Program-made: the position numbers and the translations under genes
Shown here: positions 22,769 to 33,958 of the stretch, one piece after another
Layout of the letters: each line of letters starts with the position of its first letter
How positions within the stretch are numbered: the first letter of the stretch is position 1
The notes under the pieces: generated by a model
What the model saw: the letters and a program-made list of their open reading frames with translations, nothing else
Told to the model about the DNA's origin: nothing
Database searches by the model: none
Origin: Byssochlamys sp. IMV 00236
Lineage: Eukaryota; Ascomycota; Eurotiomycetes; Eurotiales; Thermoascaceae
Length of the DNA stretch: 64,000 nucleotides
Reading direction: 5' to 3'
NCBI GenBank assembly: GCA_001931875.2
Contig: MSJH02000813.1
Location: 238,363-302,362, forward strand

Positions 22769-23170
22769 ACCTGATATAACAGACACAAGAGACGAATACG
22801 ATGATCGTGAAATCCAGGCTTCACGTCATGTCAGGAAACTTTTATCGCTAAATGAGCTTCATGTACTATATACCTAGTCTTAACTAGTAATTGCAAGTCA
22901 ATCTTAACTCTTCTCCGTCCGTGCTCTAGACTAAATCCATCTAAAAAATGCCCAAAACGAAAGCAACGACTAATCATAGGTATATCAATTACATTTCAAC
23001 CCAATCATTAATCCCTTCTACAAATACCACCACCCCAATCCTCAATCAGAGGATGCCATACGCTAGAATAGAACAGAACAGAACAGAACAGAACAGAACA
23101 GAACAGAATAGAATAGAATAGAATAGGACATATCATCCCCTAATTGATTAATTCACCATAACATCTAAGT
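22769..23170. other. convergent intergenic with pentanucleotide array
   Basis: 402 bp between the convergent AIM18-like and glutaredoxin genes. It contains a GAACA/GAATA microsatellite at 23066-23125 and otherwise putative 3' UTRs. Confidence 0.7.
23066..23125 (+). repeat. pentanucleotide microsatellite GAATA/GAACA, 12 units
   Basis: One GAATA, seven GAACA, then four GAATA units, all in phase. The two unit types differ by a single C/T transition, and the variant sits at both ends of the array. Confidence 0.95.
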
Positions 23171-23768
23171 TTACAAAGCACCCGCACTCTTCAACAGCTG
23201 CGGCAGCTCCGCCTTGCGAGACTGCAGGTCCGAGTTTCCTCCAATGTGCTGCTTGTTGATGAAGATATTAGGCACGGAACGCTGGCCGGTGACTTCCTCG
23301 AGAGCGTCCTGGATCGCGGCTCCATCGTCTGTTTTTTTCGTACCAATATAGCGTCAGTAAGGTATGTCTAGTTCATTTCGTTTCATGCTTTTCATTCCGT
23401 TTTTCTTTCTTCTCATGATAGTGAAGAGCAAGAGCAAGAAACGTATATTGCCATGGCATGGTATGGTAGGAAGAAACTAACCAATCTGATCCAGCTCCAG
23501 AGCAGTATACTTGGCACCGAGCTCGCTCAGAGTCGACTTGGTAGCCTTGCAGTAAGGGCAGTAGGATTTCGAGAAGACGACTAAAAATGTAGCGGAATTG
23601 ACTCGTTAGCTTTGCTTTTTCGTTTGCGTGATCCCAATCAAGAATTGCAGCAGCGCAACCCCCAACCTCAACCCCATCCTATTATAAGAAAGCATTGAGT
23701 ATACAGTACATACCAACGCCATTCTCATTAATCAGGTTCTGAGCCTTCGTCTTCGCTGCGGCGGACAT
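23171..23768 (-). CDS. grx1: dithiol glutaredoxin (CPYC type)
   Basis: Glutathione-dependent thiol-disulfide oxidoreductase. Three exons on the minus strand (23768-23714, 23580-23482, 23328-23171) join in frame to 103 residues, the standard size for a cytosolic glutaredoxin. It is invisible as a single open frame because the exons are so short. The protein begins MSAAAKTKAQNLINENGV, followed by VVFSKSYCPYCKATK with the CPYC active site. The glutathione-binding TVP-like block is RSVPNIFINKQHIGG, followed by the family SDLQ. All introns have GT..AG ends (GTATGT..TAG, GTTAGT..CAG). No targeting peptide is seen. Its 5' side is a 1.5-kb region shared only with the 3' end of teaR. Confidence 0.95.
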
Positions 23769-25323
23769 GGCGGCTGTAGTCTGGGGAGCGGCAAAGGAGC
23801 CGAAAAGACGAGCGAATAGGAACGAAATGGTGGGCGAGTTTTCGTTTGGGGAGGATGGCTTTCGAGGCCGGAAGGAAAAGGTGGGTGTGCTGTGGCTGGT
23901 TTTATAGTTGCGATTTATCTCCGGTGAGGGGGGAGGAAGGGAGGGGTGTAGCGGTAATAGTTAGTGGTGGTGGTGTTGGTTGGTGATGGTGACGGTTGAG
24001 GGGATCAGTCAATAGGTAGCTGGCTGGTAGTTATGGCGTGCTCCTCCGATGTAGGCCGTGTTATGTTTTGTATATACAGGTATGGTACGTATTACTATGG
24101 TGGATATCCTTAGTTATTGTGCAATTTTTCTGAAGGATACTGAGTAAATACAGGTAATTACCACTTAAATAACTAACGGAACAAGCCGGGATTCGGTCTG
24201 GACCTGTGATGTCAGGCTGAGATTATCTAAGCCTGTTTTCATAACTATGAGAAACCATGTCGCCATCTTTGCTCCTTCATTCTCCCCCGCACATTTAACA
24301 GCGATATTCTGATCTTGTCTCTAATACTGTCCGATTTGAGATTTACTTCCCTGAAAAATGATCGCTGGGAACAGTTACAGCTGGTAGTGTCTTTGCTTAA
24401 CCGTAGTCTGGCGCATTTACACCCTCCATCCGGATGAGTTCAACTTCCCTGGATGTTGTTATTCGCGCGCCTAGAAGAAATCATGTTTATTATTAATGTC
24501 TCTGATTGGGTATGCACTCCGCGTCGCCATGACCACAATCAGTTCCGGTAGGATAAACACAAGACCCTCAGGTAATATTTCTCTCGATTATGTACCGTCA
24601 CCTCCCTACGGACCAGCCATACTGGGTTGTCATCCGGACATCTTGCCAAGCAGACGCCGGAGACACTTCACGGGAGAGTGATCTGGACCAGTAATAATAA
24701 TGCGCTATGTAAAAAGTTTTGTAGCTCGAGTCGAGGCTGCTGGACACGCCGCGCTCACGAAGCAAAAGAAGCAAGGCACTCGATGGACACACAGACAGAC
24801 AATGGCAGAGATGGACAGGAAAATAAACCAGGTATCGGCATGATGAGATAGAAGGGGGAAATAAAAAGGTATGATTCGTAAAGGTCGTCAGGAGCCGAGG
24901 CGGAAGGTAATGCGGTGTTCCGTCAGAGGGGCGTTGTAGATAACCATTGTTTGCCGTCCTCTTCCTCTGTGATATCTGCGCCCGTAGACAGAAGGTAGAA
25001 AAAAGGATTGTAAGCACCAAAGAGCATGTTGAGAGCAGGAACAGAAGCTCAGACGGCAAGGGAATCTCTGAAGGAATGACGGGGAAAGACGCTCAGAAGA
25101 TCTCACGCAAAATCTAAAACACACAAATCACCCAATACGATATGCAACAATCAAGGAAATGTCAGTAAAACAATGTCATCCCAAACACGCTGAATGCACA
25201 AGTTGAAAGACCCAGACCAGCAATAATGGAGACGCAGAGCTCCGGTTATGAAAATGGAGATGACGATAGATAAAGAGCGAAAGTCGGGGGTATAATGAAG
25301 AACCCATGCCGCGATAATGTAGT
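23769..25323. other. intergenic, 1.55 kb (glutaredoxin promoter, teaR 3' region)
   Basis: No gene supported. G/T-rich simple sequence (GGTGGTGGTGTTGG) lies at about 23960-23985 near the glutaredoxin promoter. Open frames at 24496-25124 have no recognisable features. Confidence 0.5.
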
Positions 25324-27174
25324 TCACATAACGATGCAGCAGCCGCAGCCCTTCTTGGTCGGCTTCTCGGGCTCGGGCTCGGGCCAGGGGGGGTTCGCCC
25401 TCGGGGAGGGCGCGATACCGATCGGCGGCGTGGTCTGCACCTTCGGCATCGCACTGTATCCAGTACCGCCAGTAGGCGGTCTGGTCAGAGGGTTCGGCTC
25501 GGGGCTCTTAGACTTGAGCGGCCATGCTGGCGACTCCGCTTCTGATCCTGGAGACTTCTCCTGTTCCGAGTTGGACTTGGCCGGTTCCGGGCTGACTCGC
25601 GGCGGTTTGTTATCGTCGGATCGAACCGCCAAGGGACCGAATTCACGATCATATGTAGACGGCGTCTTGCCTTCTTTCTCCCATTGCTCTTGCTGCATCC
25701 TCTTCGCATGAGTCGGGAGCATCTGCTGTTCCGGAGGAAGACGAGGGTCTGGCTTGTACATCGTCGCAAGCCATGGAGGATCGCCTTCGGGGCGGTTGAC
25801 GGCAGTTGTCGGTCTGGCTTCTCCCCCTCTGGTCGTCGGCCGCGTACTGCTGCCGGATGTTGCCCTCGACTTCTGTGGCGTCTTCTTCGTGGCCGGCTGA
25901 CCGGACGTCTTCCGTGTTCCAGAGCCGGAGGGCGATGTCTTGCCCGGCGTCTTCTTCACTGGAGAGTTCTGCGTCGACACGCCGCGACTGACGGGCCGGC
26001 TGGTGCTGAGGGGAGGTGTAGTGGTTTCGACGGTTGGGATAGCTTCAGGTGTGTCAATTTCAGGCGACTCGCTTGATCGAGCGGGCTTCGGATAGGATAT
26101 GCTATCTGCATCCGCACTGCCCTGGGTACGTCGGCGTAGTAAAGGAAACTCACGTTCTATATGCTCCTGAGAGATCGGTGCTGGGCTGGTAGCCAGGACT
26201 GGTATCCGTGACGAACTCTTCCTCAACCCGGGGTTTCGATACATCTTGGATGCTCCGTCCTCATAGGACTCTGCTTCTTGGTCCGCAGCGATCTCCTCCG
26301 GACGACGAAGATCCCAATTCTGCCTCTCCTCCTCTGTCGGTTCATTCCCGATATTTCCCCAGAAGTCGAAGTCCGACGGTTTCTCATCACGAATGTTGGG
26401 CCACGGCTCGGTATGCTCTATCGCTTGCGGCGTCGTCACGAGAGAACCGTTCACGCCATTGCTGTTGCGATCATGGCTCCGGCCTCGTCTACTGCTGGAC
26501 TTGCTACCAGCTCGCGCCTGACGCTGGAATCTGATCGCGGCCTGCTGCAGTTCCTCGCTCTCGATCTTTGCCAGCTTGTCACGATGGATCCAATATTCAT
26601 CATTCATTTCCTCTTCTGTATACGGTCCATTCATACCATCCGCGTAGTGACCTTTCTTCGAGCCATTCTGGTGCCCTGCAGAATCTAACCCGTTCACCGC
26701 GTTTTTACTTGCAGACGAGTCGCGTCTGTAGGAGTCCAGTGGGCCATCCCCATCGTAGACGGGTCGGCTCTCACCGGTATCTCCTCTCGCGCGAGCACGC
26801 TTCGAACGTCGCGAAGAACTGCGAGAGACTGCCCGGTTCGATTTCCCGTATACGTGGTTCGAATCATTCGAGTTCCGCGCCTTGTTGTGGTTCTACGACA
26901 CTCACTTGTTAGCAAGGCCAGCCAGGCAGGACATCATCGTCGACCAGCCGAACATGGACATCAGTCAATCCAGAAGAGCGTACGAAGGGTCGTATGATGG
27001 ATTCGGGGAGGCAACGCGGAACCGTAAAAAAAGAATAAAAAAAAAAAAAAAAAAAAAAAGGACAAAACCTACCTCGGGGCCAATTGGCACCGCATAGTCC
27101 CAATGCTGGCTGCCATTCATGCCAGGAGACATGAAAGCCTCTGTTGTATACGTTGCAGTAGCTGCTCCTGCCAT
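25324..27174 (-). CDS. teaR: TeaR-like, prenylated receptor for cell-end marker TeaA
   Basis: Membrane-anchored polarity protein. In Aspergillus TeaR is the prenylated receptor that holds the microtubule-delivered marker TeaA at hyphal tips (Mod5 in fission yeast). Two exons on the minus strand, 27174-27073 and 26892-25324, give 556 residues. The intron begins GTAGGT and holds a run of 23 T just inside its donor. The protein is mostly disordered, rich in Ser/Pro/Thr/Lys, with a conserved helical block EEEMNDEYWIHRDKLAKIES about 100 residues in. It ends KKGCGCCIVM: CIVM is a CaaX box predicted to be farnesylated at Cys553, and Cys550 and Cys552 could be palmitoylated. Basic lysines sit just before. 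The assignment rests on the CaaX end plus overall character; a different CaaX-anchored scaffold is possible. Confidence 0.75.
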
Positions 27175-29970
27175 CTTAACGGCCGCAGCAGTAGCAACAG
27201 ATACACACCAACTGCAATCCTGCTAAAATTCGCCTCAACTAGCCGTATTCCAGCTGAGGATCGTCCGGGGTTCCCGGAGACCGTCAAAGCCAGTAAATAG
27301 GTTTCGTTCCTAACCGATCATGCCAATAATCCCATAACCCAGTGTCCAGAAAATCTCAGTTATAGCTCCTTCTCACTCCCGTCAAGACGATCACTTGGAC
27401 ACTCAGTCCGTACGAAGGCCGTGATAAAAACAAGGGAGACGAGTCAGACGCCCACGTTCTTCCTGGGGTTTGGAGCAAGATCAAGTTTCCGTGTGCCAGA
27501 AGCACGAGGATAACCAGAAGATCAGAAGCGACGCAGTAAAAGGAGGAAAAGAAGAATCCAAAAGGAGTAATTTGTCAATTCACGCCGGTGGAGAACGTTT
27601 TCGGGAAACGGTCGCTTGGTTCGTGCAGCAAGCAACCACGGATAGGATGCGGATGTCCAGGATCTCGGTACCGTGGGATGACAGTGCTGGCCGGAGATTT
27701 TATTACGGAGATTGGATCTCAACCGTGCTCAACCAGGGAAGAGGGGGAGGGATGATGGCGGTTTATAGGGGAAATCTAGTTTGGTTACCCTTTAGTAAAA
27801 GCGTTCTTCTTCAGGGCAACATGTTTTTTTTTCTTCTTTTGGTCTTATTTACCGTCACGATCTTATCAGCTCGTTTTCTGGAGTCCAGTAGCAGACAGAC
27901 GTTGAGGAGAAAAGAAGCGTATGTTGATAGGAGAGGAGACCGGAGATGTGGATGCAGACGGGAGGGGATCAACCGTCGAAGGGTTTGGCGGGGAGTTCAA
28001 AAGGAGTGGATGCCAACACGCAGTCCAGAACTGCACGGCAGCTTACAGGAAAAGAATTCCCCGATGATGAGAGAATAATACAAAAGGGAAAACAACAAAA
28101 AAGGGAGGTTCAGAGACAAAGGGAAGACAGTCTGGCAAGGGAAGAAAGGCTGAGAAAGGGTCCGTGATGGGGTGAGGCAGTAGTTCCGTCTAGCAAACAT
28201 GCTAATATCCATCCTGCCAGTCCCAGGGGCGAGAGAGAACAAGCCACAGCCAACGCGTCGAAGCCTTCCGGGGGGGTTCTGGCTGGCCCTGGATGCGAGT
28301 GCTAACTCTCTCTTCTGGTCTAGTTGGTTCGTGAGGCTAAAGAACTACTAGACTAATCCTGTCACTAGCTGCTTCCAACGGATCTGGCCTGGGAAAAGCC
28401 GATTGTCACCCGCGGCTTGTGAACAACAGAGAAAAAAAAAGGGCGGCCAACGATGGGGATCGGCAGGAGACTCCAGATATAATGGCTGATTGGTCCCGTC
28501 AAACCAAGTAAGATCATCTCTATCTCACAGCTAAGATGCTTCCAGCCCGTCTAAGACTCTAATGTGTGGAGGGGAGCAGCAAAGCATCCGGCGTCGTGGA
28601 TCCAAATGGAATCCGGGATGCGATTTTCTTTCGTCCACTCCCCCCTTTTAGCCCGTCTTTAAATTAGAGACTAGGGAACGGCGTAAGGATTCGTTAGACT
28701 AGTCTGGAGTTGGAAAACCCCCCGGTCGTACAAGATCCAAGCAAAATAATAATGGTCACCAAACATCGACCATCATTTGAGTTAAAATCCGTTCTCTCTT
28801 CCTTCGATACTCTCCCGTTCATTCCGCTCCCCATCTAGCGGGATGGGATATTGAATACATACTATGTATGGTCATAATAATACAGAGCCATGGCCGTGCA
28901 GACAGGGTCCGGCCGGGTCAACAAAACAACAAACCCAGCCCAGTGGGACCGGAACCTCACCATTTCCACAATGCTATTATTATTCTAGAGTAACGCCGTT
29001 AAGTTTGCGGGAAAGTTATCCTGGGACCTGTAATAATCAATTTAAATACATCGTTTATTACTTTAAATCAGTTTACCAGTATTTAGTTCAGAACAACTTC
29101 ATGCTGGCTAACGCTTACAGATAGGATATCCTGCGTTCGCGCTTTAATAAAATCATCGATTTAACTACCTTGATACTATCCTTGTTGTTTTCTATTCTTC
29201 CTATCTACTGCAACGTACTACAAAAAGGAAATAACGATCCTAGAGTAAGAGCAATTACTCTTTCCTTTCCCAGCGGGGTCCATCACATTAAGCTTGGCTG
29301 TCATCCCTCCCCCCCCCTCCCCAGGCTAGACGATCGGTTCGCGCAGGCTGTTTCAGCTTTCGCGCCTTATTCATGCAAACCAGCCTTACGTGGTTCCTGG
29401 GCGGGGAATGGAAGAATCTTCTCGAGCTTCTAGCGTATGATTTGATCGACAGGAAATCTGCATTCTGGATTGAATATTATTTACCGGCTAATATACGGCA
29501 GATCAGATGTACAGAGAACAGATGGATCGCCTTGTCAGGGAGGGAACTACTAGTTCTAAAACGCTGAGGTTCGGACGAGGGATGGGACGTGTGCCACATT
29601 CCCCGATAAGGTTGAGAAAGTAAATAATGTCCCGATCCCAGGGCCCGGCTGAGAACATGGCGAACGTAGCGTACTCGGGGCATGATGAGAAATGAGAAAC
29701 AAACAGACGCCATCCAGTATGCAAGCAACGCAATGTACAGAAGGTCATGAATAAATCGACCGGGCAAACACAAGTACCGAATGGACATAGGCCATGTAGG
29801 TCTCCGACATCTATAGATATCTACCCATCTCCGACGCCCAACAAGACGAAAACGAAATAGATAGAAACAGGTCCATTCATCTAGTTTATGACCCCGAGGT
29901 CGTAGCCGAGAATCCTGCAGCTACGTGTGCGATGCAGTTCCCACTCCAGGAAGTTCAGCAGAAAGCACTC
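27175..29970. other. intergenic, 2.8 kb
   Basis: Upstream of teaR and downstream of the BAG gene. The longest open frame (27470-28078, plus, 202 codons) has a T-rich hydrophobic stretch and unbalanced composition and no family features; I do not call it. The rest is simple AT- and G-rich sequence. No RNA gene seen. Confidence 0.45.
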
Positions 29971-31161
29971 TTAAGCTTTAATGGCCTCATCCAGCTTGTT
30001 CAGAGCGGCCTGTGCCTCTTTGACGAGAGCACGGCGTGCATTTCGAGCATTTTCATCTCCGTCAGGCTCGATGCTGTCCGCTTTGAGCAACACCTGCGCC
30101 AGAATGGTCTCCGAGAGCTTCCGGAATTCAAACTCACGAGCTTTCTGATCCGCCGGAGGATTCGCGACAAACTCGTCGCAGAGCGGTATGAGAGTCTTGC
30201 GCAGGTACTCCATGAGAGCATCCGCCTGCTGAAGTGGGCTGCTCATGTTCTTTATACTCGGGGCCGGTGAAGGAAGCGACGAACCGCCAGATGGCACCGG
30301 TTGCTGCTCCGCCGGTGGGGCCAGGTTGTTGTTCGAGTCGCCCTTCTTTTTGTTTTTCTTCTTATTCTTCTTGTTCTTTTTCTTCCTCTCGCCGCCGTGG
30401 GTGTGGTGCTCATGATCTGCACCATCATGATGAGCCGAATGGGTTCTCTCCACCTCACTGCCCGAAGCCTCGCTGGACGTCGTGTCATTCGACTGCGTAT
30501 GCAACACCGCCATCACCACCGATTCTTGCTTAAGGCCTTCTTCTCTGCAGGGTTGCGAGTCGTCCTTCAGCAACTTCCCCTTGTACAGCAATTTGACCCG
30601 TCGGGCATCTGAAGCGCCTGTCACCTCTGCAGCACGCTGCCGCAGCTGCCCCACCGTCAACAGACCATCATCGATAGAGTAGGCCGGGAAGTGCAGCTCG
30701 TATTGGTTGCGAAGGTGCGTGAGGAAGATGGTATCGGGCGCATTGTCGCCTGTCGCGGCATAACCGCGACCAGACTCGCCGATGTCGTCATTGGTGAGAT
30801 AGCTATAATCGCCATCACTCACCCGCGGAGGGGCTTCGGGACGTCGCCAGAAACTGGAGAACGGTTGGCGCCAACTCATAGCGACGAGTGCAAGCACGCA
30901 CGCAACGATGGTAGCGATGAAGGCGGCAATAGCAGGAAAGTGATGAAAGACCAGCGTCGAGTCTTTCTCTCCCGAGAGAAACCGGACGAAAAGGCGCAGG
31001 CTCCGGGTCGGTTCAAGGTACGTCGAACGAGAGGCAAGATTCGCAAAGCGGTCGGGAAGACTGCGCAGCGAGACAGGCAGGTTCGTAGCGATGGAATCGA
31101 GATATGAAATGCACGTCTCACCCAATGAAGGCAAAAGCAGGGGAGACGACGATGGCGTCAT
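29971..31161 (-). CDS. membrane-anchored ubiquitin-like / BAG-domain Hsp70 co-chaperone
   Basis: 396 residues in one exon. BAG domains act as nucleotide-exchange factors for Hsp70. Residues about 74-95 form a single hydrophobic segment (FPAIAAFIATIVACVLALVAM), as in yeast Snl1 of the ER and nuclear envelope. Residues about 152-221 resemble a ubiquitin-like domain (LTVGQLRQRAAEVTGA, then VKLLYKGKLLKDD). A low-complexity acidic/His to Lys run follows (HHDGADHEHHTHGGERKKKNK). Residues about 305-395 form the BAG domain, three helices starting near SSPLQQADALMEYL and ending AQAALNKLDEAIKA. Combining a membrane segment, ubiquitin-like and BAG domains puts the features of Snl1 and Bag1 in one chain. 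The gene is tandem with the LMBR1 gene on the same strand. Confidence 0.85.
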   Translation of the reverse strand: MTPSSSPLLLPSLGETCISYLDSIATNLPVSLRSLPDRFANLASRSTYLEPTRSLRLFVRFLSGEKDSTLVFHHFPAIAAFIATIVACVLALVAMSWRQPFSSFWRRPEAPPRVSDGDYSYLTNDDIGESGRGYAATGDNAPDTIFLTHLRNQYELHFPAYSIDDGLLTVGQLRQRAAEVTGASDARRVKLLYKGKLLKDDSQPCREEGLKQESVVMAVLHTQSNDTTSSEASGSEVERTHSAHHDGADHEHHTHGGERKKKNKKNKKKNKKKGDSNNNLAPPAEQQPVPSGGSSLPSPAPSIKNMSSPLQQADALMEYLRKTLIPLCDEFVANPPADQKAREFEFRKLSETILAQVLLKADSIEPDGDENARNARRALVKEAQAALNKLDEAIKA

Positions 31162-31900
31162 GGGTCGATTCCCACCCCGCCTCTTTTTGGTTTTTCTTGT
31201 ATCTTCTTTGGTTCTCCCTTCTTGTCTTGTTTCCAGCTGTGAGGGTCCGGGGTGAAAAAGAGGCTGCGTGGCACAGCTGAAAACGGGCTCTGGGTGGAGT
31301 TTGACAGCAACACCTTTGGGGATTCTCAGACGGCCTGGAAGTTTAGGCAGAATCCCAAGGCGGAGTTGCTTTGCCGCGCGGCTTTTCGTGTAGGCGCTCG
31401 GCTGCTGCGTTTCTCTTTATTTTTATCGCGGGGTCGCCAGATCCCATTGAGGGGCATTGTATGCAGAATCAATCAAATGATTGAATCGCTGATCCTAGAC
31501 TTGCTGGCGATGTCGGACTATTTTAGAGCTTCCCCATGAAGCTCAACGCTTGACAAGACCCGCGTTCTTGGAATCAGTCGAGTGAAGCTACCTTGGATAC
31601 TGCACATGCTACAGTATATATATTTAGATCGCTAGACCCAGGCGAATTGACCGTCAAGAGCTAGAAACCCCTTCCACCCAAGAAAGCCTGAACAACAAGT
31701 TCATGAGAAACCGAATTAGAAAGCTTAACAATAATAATATTCATCGCAAGATTGCCTAAGCAAGTGGGAAACATTATCTATGGCGAGGTTGCCGTCGGTC
31801 TTGTCTCTATATCCATATCCCAAGCAGTGCCCTCCAACGCCATTGCCATGCGTGATTAAAAGATGTATATATATGTACACTGAAAACAGAAGGCAGCGAA
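31162..31900. other. intergenic, 0.74 kb
   Basis: Promoter of the BAG gene and 3' end of the LMBR1 gene. TATATATA-like tracts near 31615-31625 and 31868-31876. No gene seen. Confidence 0.5.
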
Positions 31901-33958
31901 TTAAAGTCTTACGCTCGTAGTCTGCTTCCCAAACCAGCGCGCCAGGCCGCTACCGCCACCCTCGGCTGCACCTGAACCGGACATCCATCTTGGACGCGGG
32001 AACTGGTCACCTTGAAACCATTGAGGTACGTTGGAAGTGTCATACGTATTTTTGACCCGATGGAAAAACGACTGGAAGAAGCCTTCCTCCTCGTCATCGA
32101 GCTCTGGCGCGACCGTCCGTGATGCAGTCGCCGCAGTCCGCGTAGAGCGAGCCGGACGAGATCCCTCAGCTGGTGGAGTCCATGTGGCCAGGGCGGCTCG
32201 GTTGGTCGCTCTGCCTCGAGCGACTCCGGTAGGAAGACCAACCGTATCTGTGTTCCTCGACGCGAGCCCCAACGAGCCGAGGCCGCTCAACTCCCGCTCG
32301 ATCAGCTCGCGACCTTCTCTCCATCCACCAGCTCCGATACCACTGGGGTCATTTTCAGAATCGTCATCCTCTTCCAAAATGCCAAAGCTGAAGATCCTTC
32401 TCATTTTCCCGTACAGGTTGAACATGGTGGCGCATACGGGAAGAAAGATGAAGACTGGGAAGAAGTAGTCAAAGCCTTTTCCTAGCGGTGTCAAGTTGAT
32501 GAGACGACCAAGGAACTTGTAGAATGTGGTGTTCCGCTGCACTTCTTCCGGCAAGAAAGTGAGGAAGTTGTAAGAAAGCGGCACTGTGAGTTTGGCAACC
32601 TGGCCTGCATACCAACAGGCACTCTCGCCATATGTATTTCGACGCACCAAGGCACGGTTACCCCAGACCTTTGCATCATACATTCCAACAAGAGCCGCAG
32701 TGCACATGTATAATAGCCAGGCAGATGCGGTGACCTGTCCTCCAAATCCGATCGCACCAGGGTCACTCGAATGTGGTACGACAGTAAGGCTGATGACTGA
32801 AAGCTTCGGCGCAAAGGACTTGATCAATTCGGACCAAATGATGCAGACTGAAGCGACAGCAAAGATACCAGCAAACAAAAGTCGTAAGCTTGGCAGGATA
32901 TTCACATGGAGATGATACCGCATGTATGGGGTCAGAAACTTTGCGCGGGAAAGAAACGAAGCGTGAGGAGATGTTCGGCCGAAGTCCAGTTTCTTGGAGG
33001 CGTAAGAGTCAATAATTGCCTGTGTATCTGCTGCCGATTGCACCAAACGATCCCACTCGTCGAGGAATCGAGCCCGACGATGGCGCGCACGTTGAAGACG
33101 CCTCGTGAGATCCGCCATATATCGCTCAGTGATAACCGCAGGGACCGTCGCAGTCGCCTCGGCGATAGATTGACCAGCCAGAGGCTGCGATTCGGAAGAA
33201 TTGCAAGTTTCTGCCAGTTCCTCGATCCAGTCAGTGAACTCCCTCGCGCTGCCGGTCTTGCGGCGCTGAAGCTGAGAGACTGTTGCTTCGAGTTCCTCCA
33301 AGTCGGTGATCGCATCCATCAAACGGTCATGCACCTTCGGAGCACGTGCCTGTATTCTCCGGAGACGGCCGCTCGCATTGGCATTTCGCAGTAGAGTGCG
33401 AGGTATGGAGACGAGTCCGTGGCCCATCAGATAGATGGCCAGGATGAGACCCCACACGTACGCAAGGGCCATGACCAGGCCCTTGATGGAGGTAAAGTCG
33501 AAGCCATTCTGAATGGAAATGTAAATCAAGCCCACGATACCACAACAAAGGACTGTCAACTGATAGCGGCCATTCGAGCGTAGCGAGTACATAAGGCGAC
33601 CTTTGGGATCACGGTATCCGGAATCAACGAACTCGCCCAGGAGAGGCAGGATGATCCACGTCAACACGAATATGAGCCAGTATGCAATGCGCCATGACAC
33701 CAGGACCATGCGGTCAGGCAACCATATACCCGTCGCACGGCCATTCGCTCGAGAGCTGGATGTCAAGTCGATCGGAACGAGTAAGACGACGCTGGCAGGG
33801 AGCGCGAGGGCAAGGAAGACGGGGACGATTATGTAGGCGGGAGTGGCGCGCAGCGTCAGAAAACGGCGCAGGAGGAGTAGAACCAAGACGGATATGGTTA
33901 CCAGGGCGAACGCGAAGAAGATCCCGGAACCGACGGGAGCGGGCGACGAGGAGACCAT
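31901..33958 (-). CDS. LMBR1-family multi-pass membrane protein
   Basis: 685 residues in one exon, with about nine hydrophobic segments and an N-terminus starting MVSSSPAPVGSGIFFAFALV. The family (LMBR1/LIMR, LMBRD2-like in fungi) is a set of multi-pass membrane proteins of endosome, lysosome or plasma membrane with no enzymatic motif. Five segments lie before residue 215. A long cytosolic coiled region follows (about 225-335, LRRIQARAPKVHDRLMDAITDLEELEATVSQ and RYMADLTRRLQRARHRR). More segments come after YHLHVNILPSLRLLFAGIF. The last 150 residues are polar, with the acidic stretch EEDDDSENDPS. The in-frame upstream extension to 34117 starts with a TTG codon, so the first ATG at 33958 is used. 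Function is inferred at family level only. Confidence 0.85.
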   Translation of the reverse strand: MVSSSPAPVGSGIFFAFALVTISVLVLLLLRRFLTLRATPAYIIVPVFLALALPASVVLLVPIDLTSSSRANGRATGIWLPDRMVLVSWRIAYWLIFVLTWIILPLLGEFVDSGYRDPKGRLMYSLRSNGRYQLTVLCCGIVGLIYISIQNGFDFTSIKGLVMALAYVWGLILAIYLMGHGLVSIPRTLLRNANASGRLRRIQARAPKVHDRLMDAITDLEELEATVSQLQRRKTGSAREFTDWIEELAETCNSSESQPLAGQSIAEATATVPAVITERYMADLTRRLQRARHRRARFLDEWDRLVQSAADTQAIIDSYASKKLDFGRTSPHASFLSRAKFLTPYMRYHLHVNILPSLRLLFAGIFAVASVCIIWSELIKSFAPKLSVISLTVVPHSSDPGAIGFGGQVTASAWLLYMCTAALVGMYDAKVWGNRALVRRNTYGESACWYAGQVAKLTVPLSYNFLTFLPEEVQRNTTFYKFLGRLINLTPLGKGFDYFFPVFIFLPVCATMFNLYGKMRRIFSFGILEEDDDSENDPSGIGAGGWREGRELIERELSGLGSLGLASRNTDTVGLPTGVARGRATNRAALATWTPPAEGSRPARSTRTAATASRTVAPELDDEEEGFFQSFFHRVKNTYDTSNVPQWFQGDQFPRPRWMSGSGAAEGGGSGLARWFGKQTTSVRL

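Noticed and set aside
26835..26860. GGTTCGAATCA as a tRNA B box
   Set aside because: It lies inside a coding exon of teaR and no cloverleaf fits.
27470..28078. 202-codon open frame upstream of teaR
   Set aside because: Odd composition, hydrophobic part made from a T-run, no known domain, lies in a probable promoter or leader.
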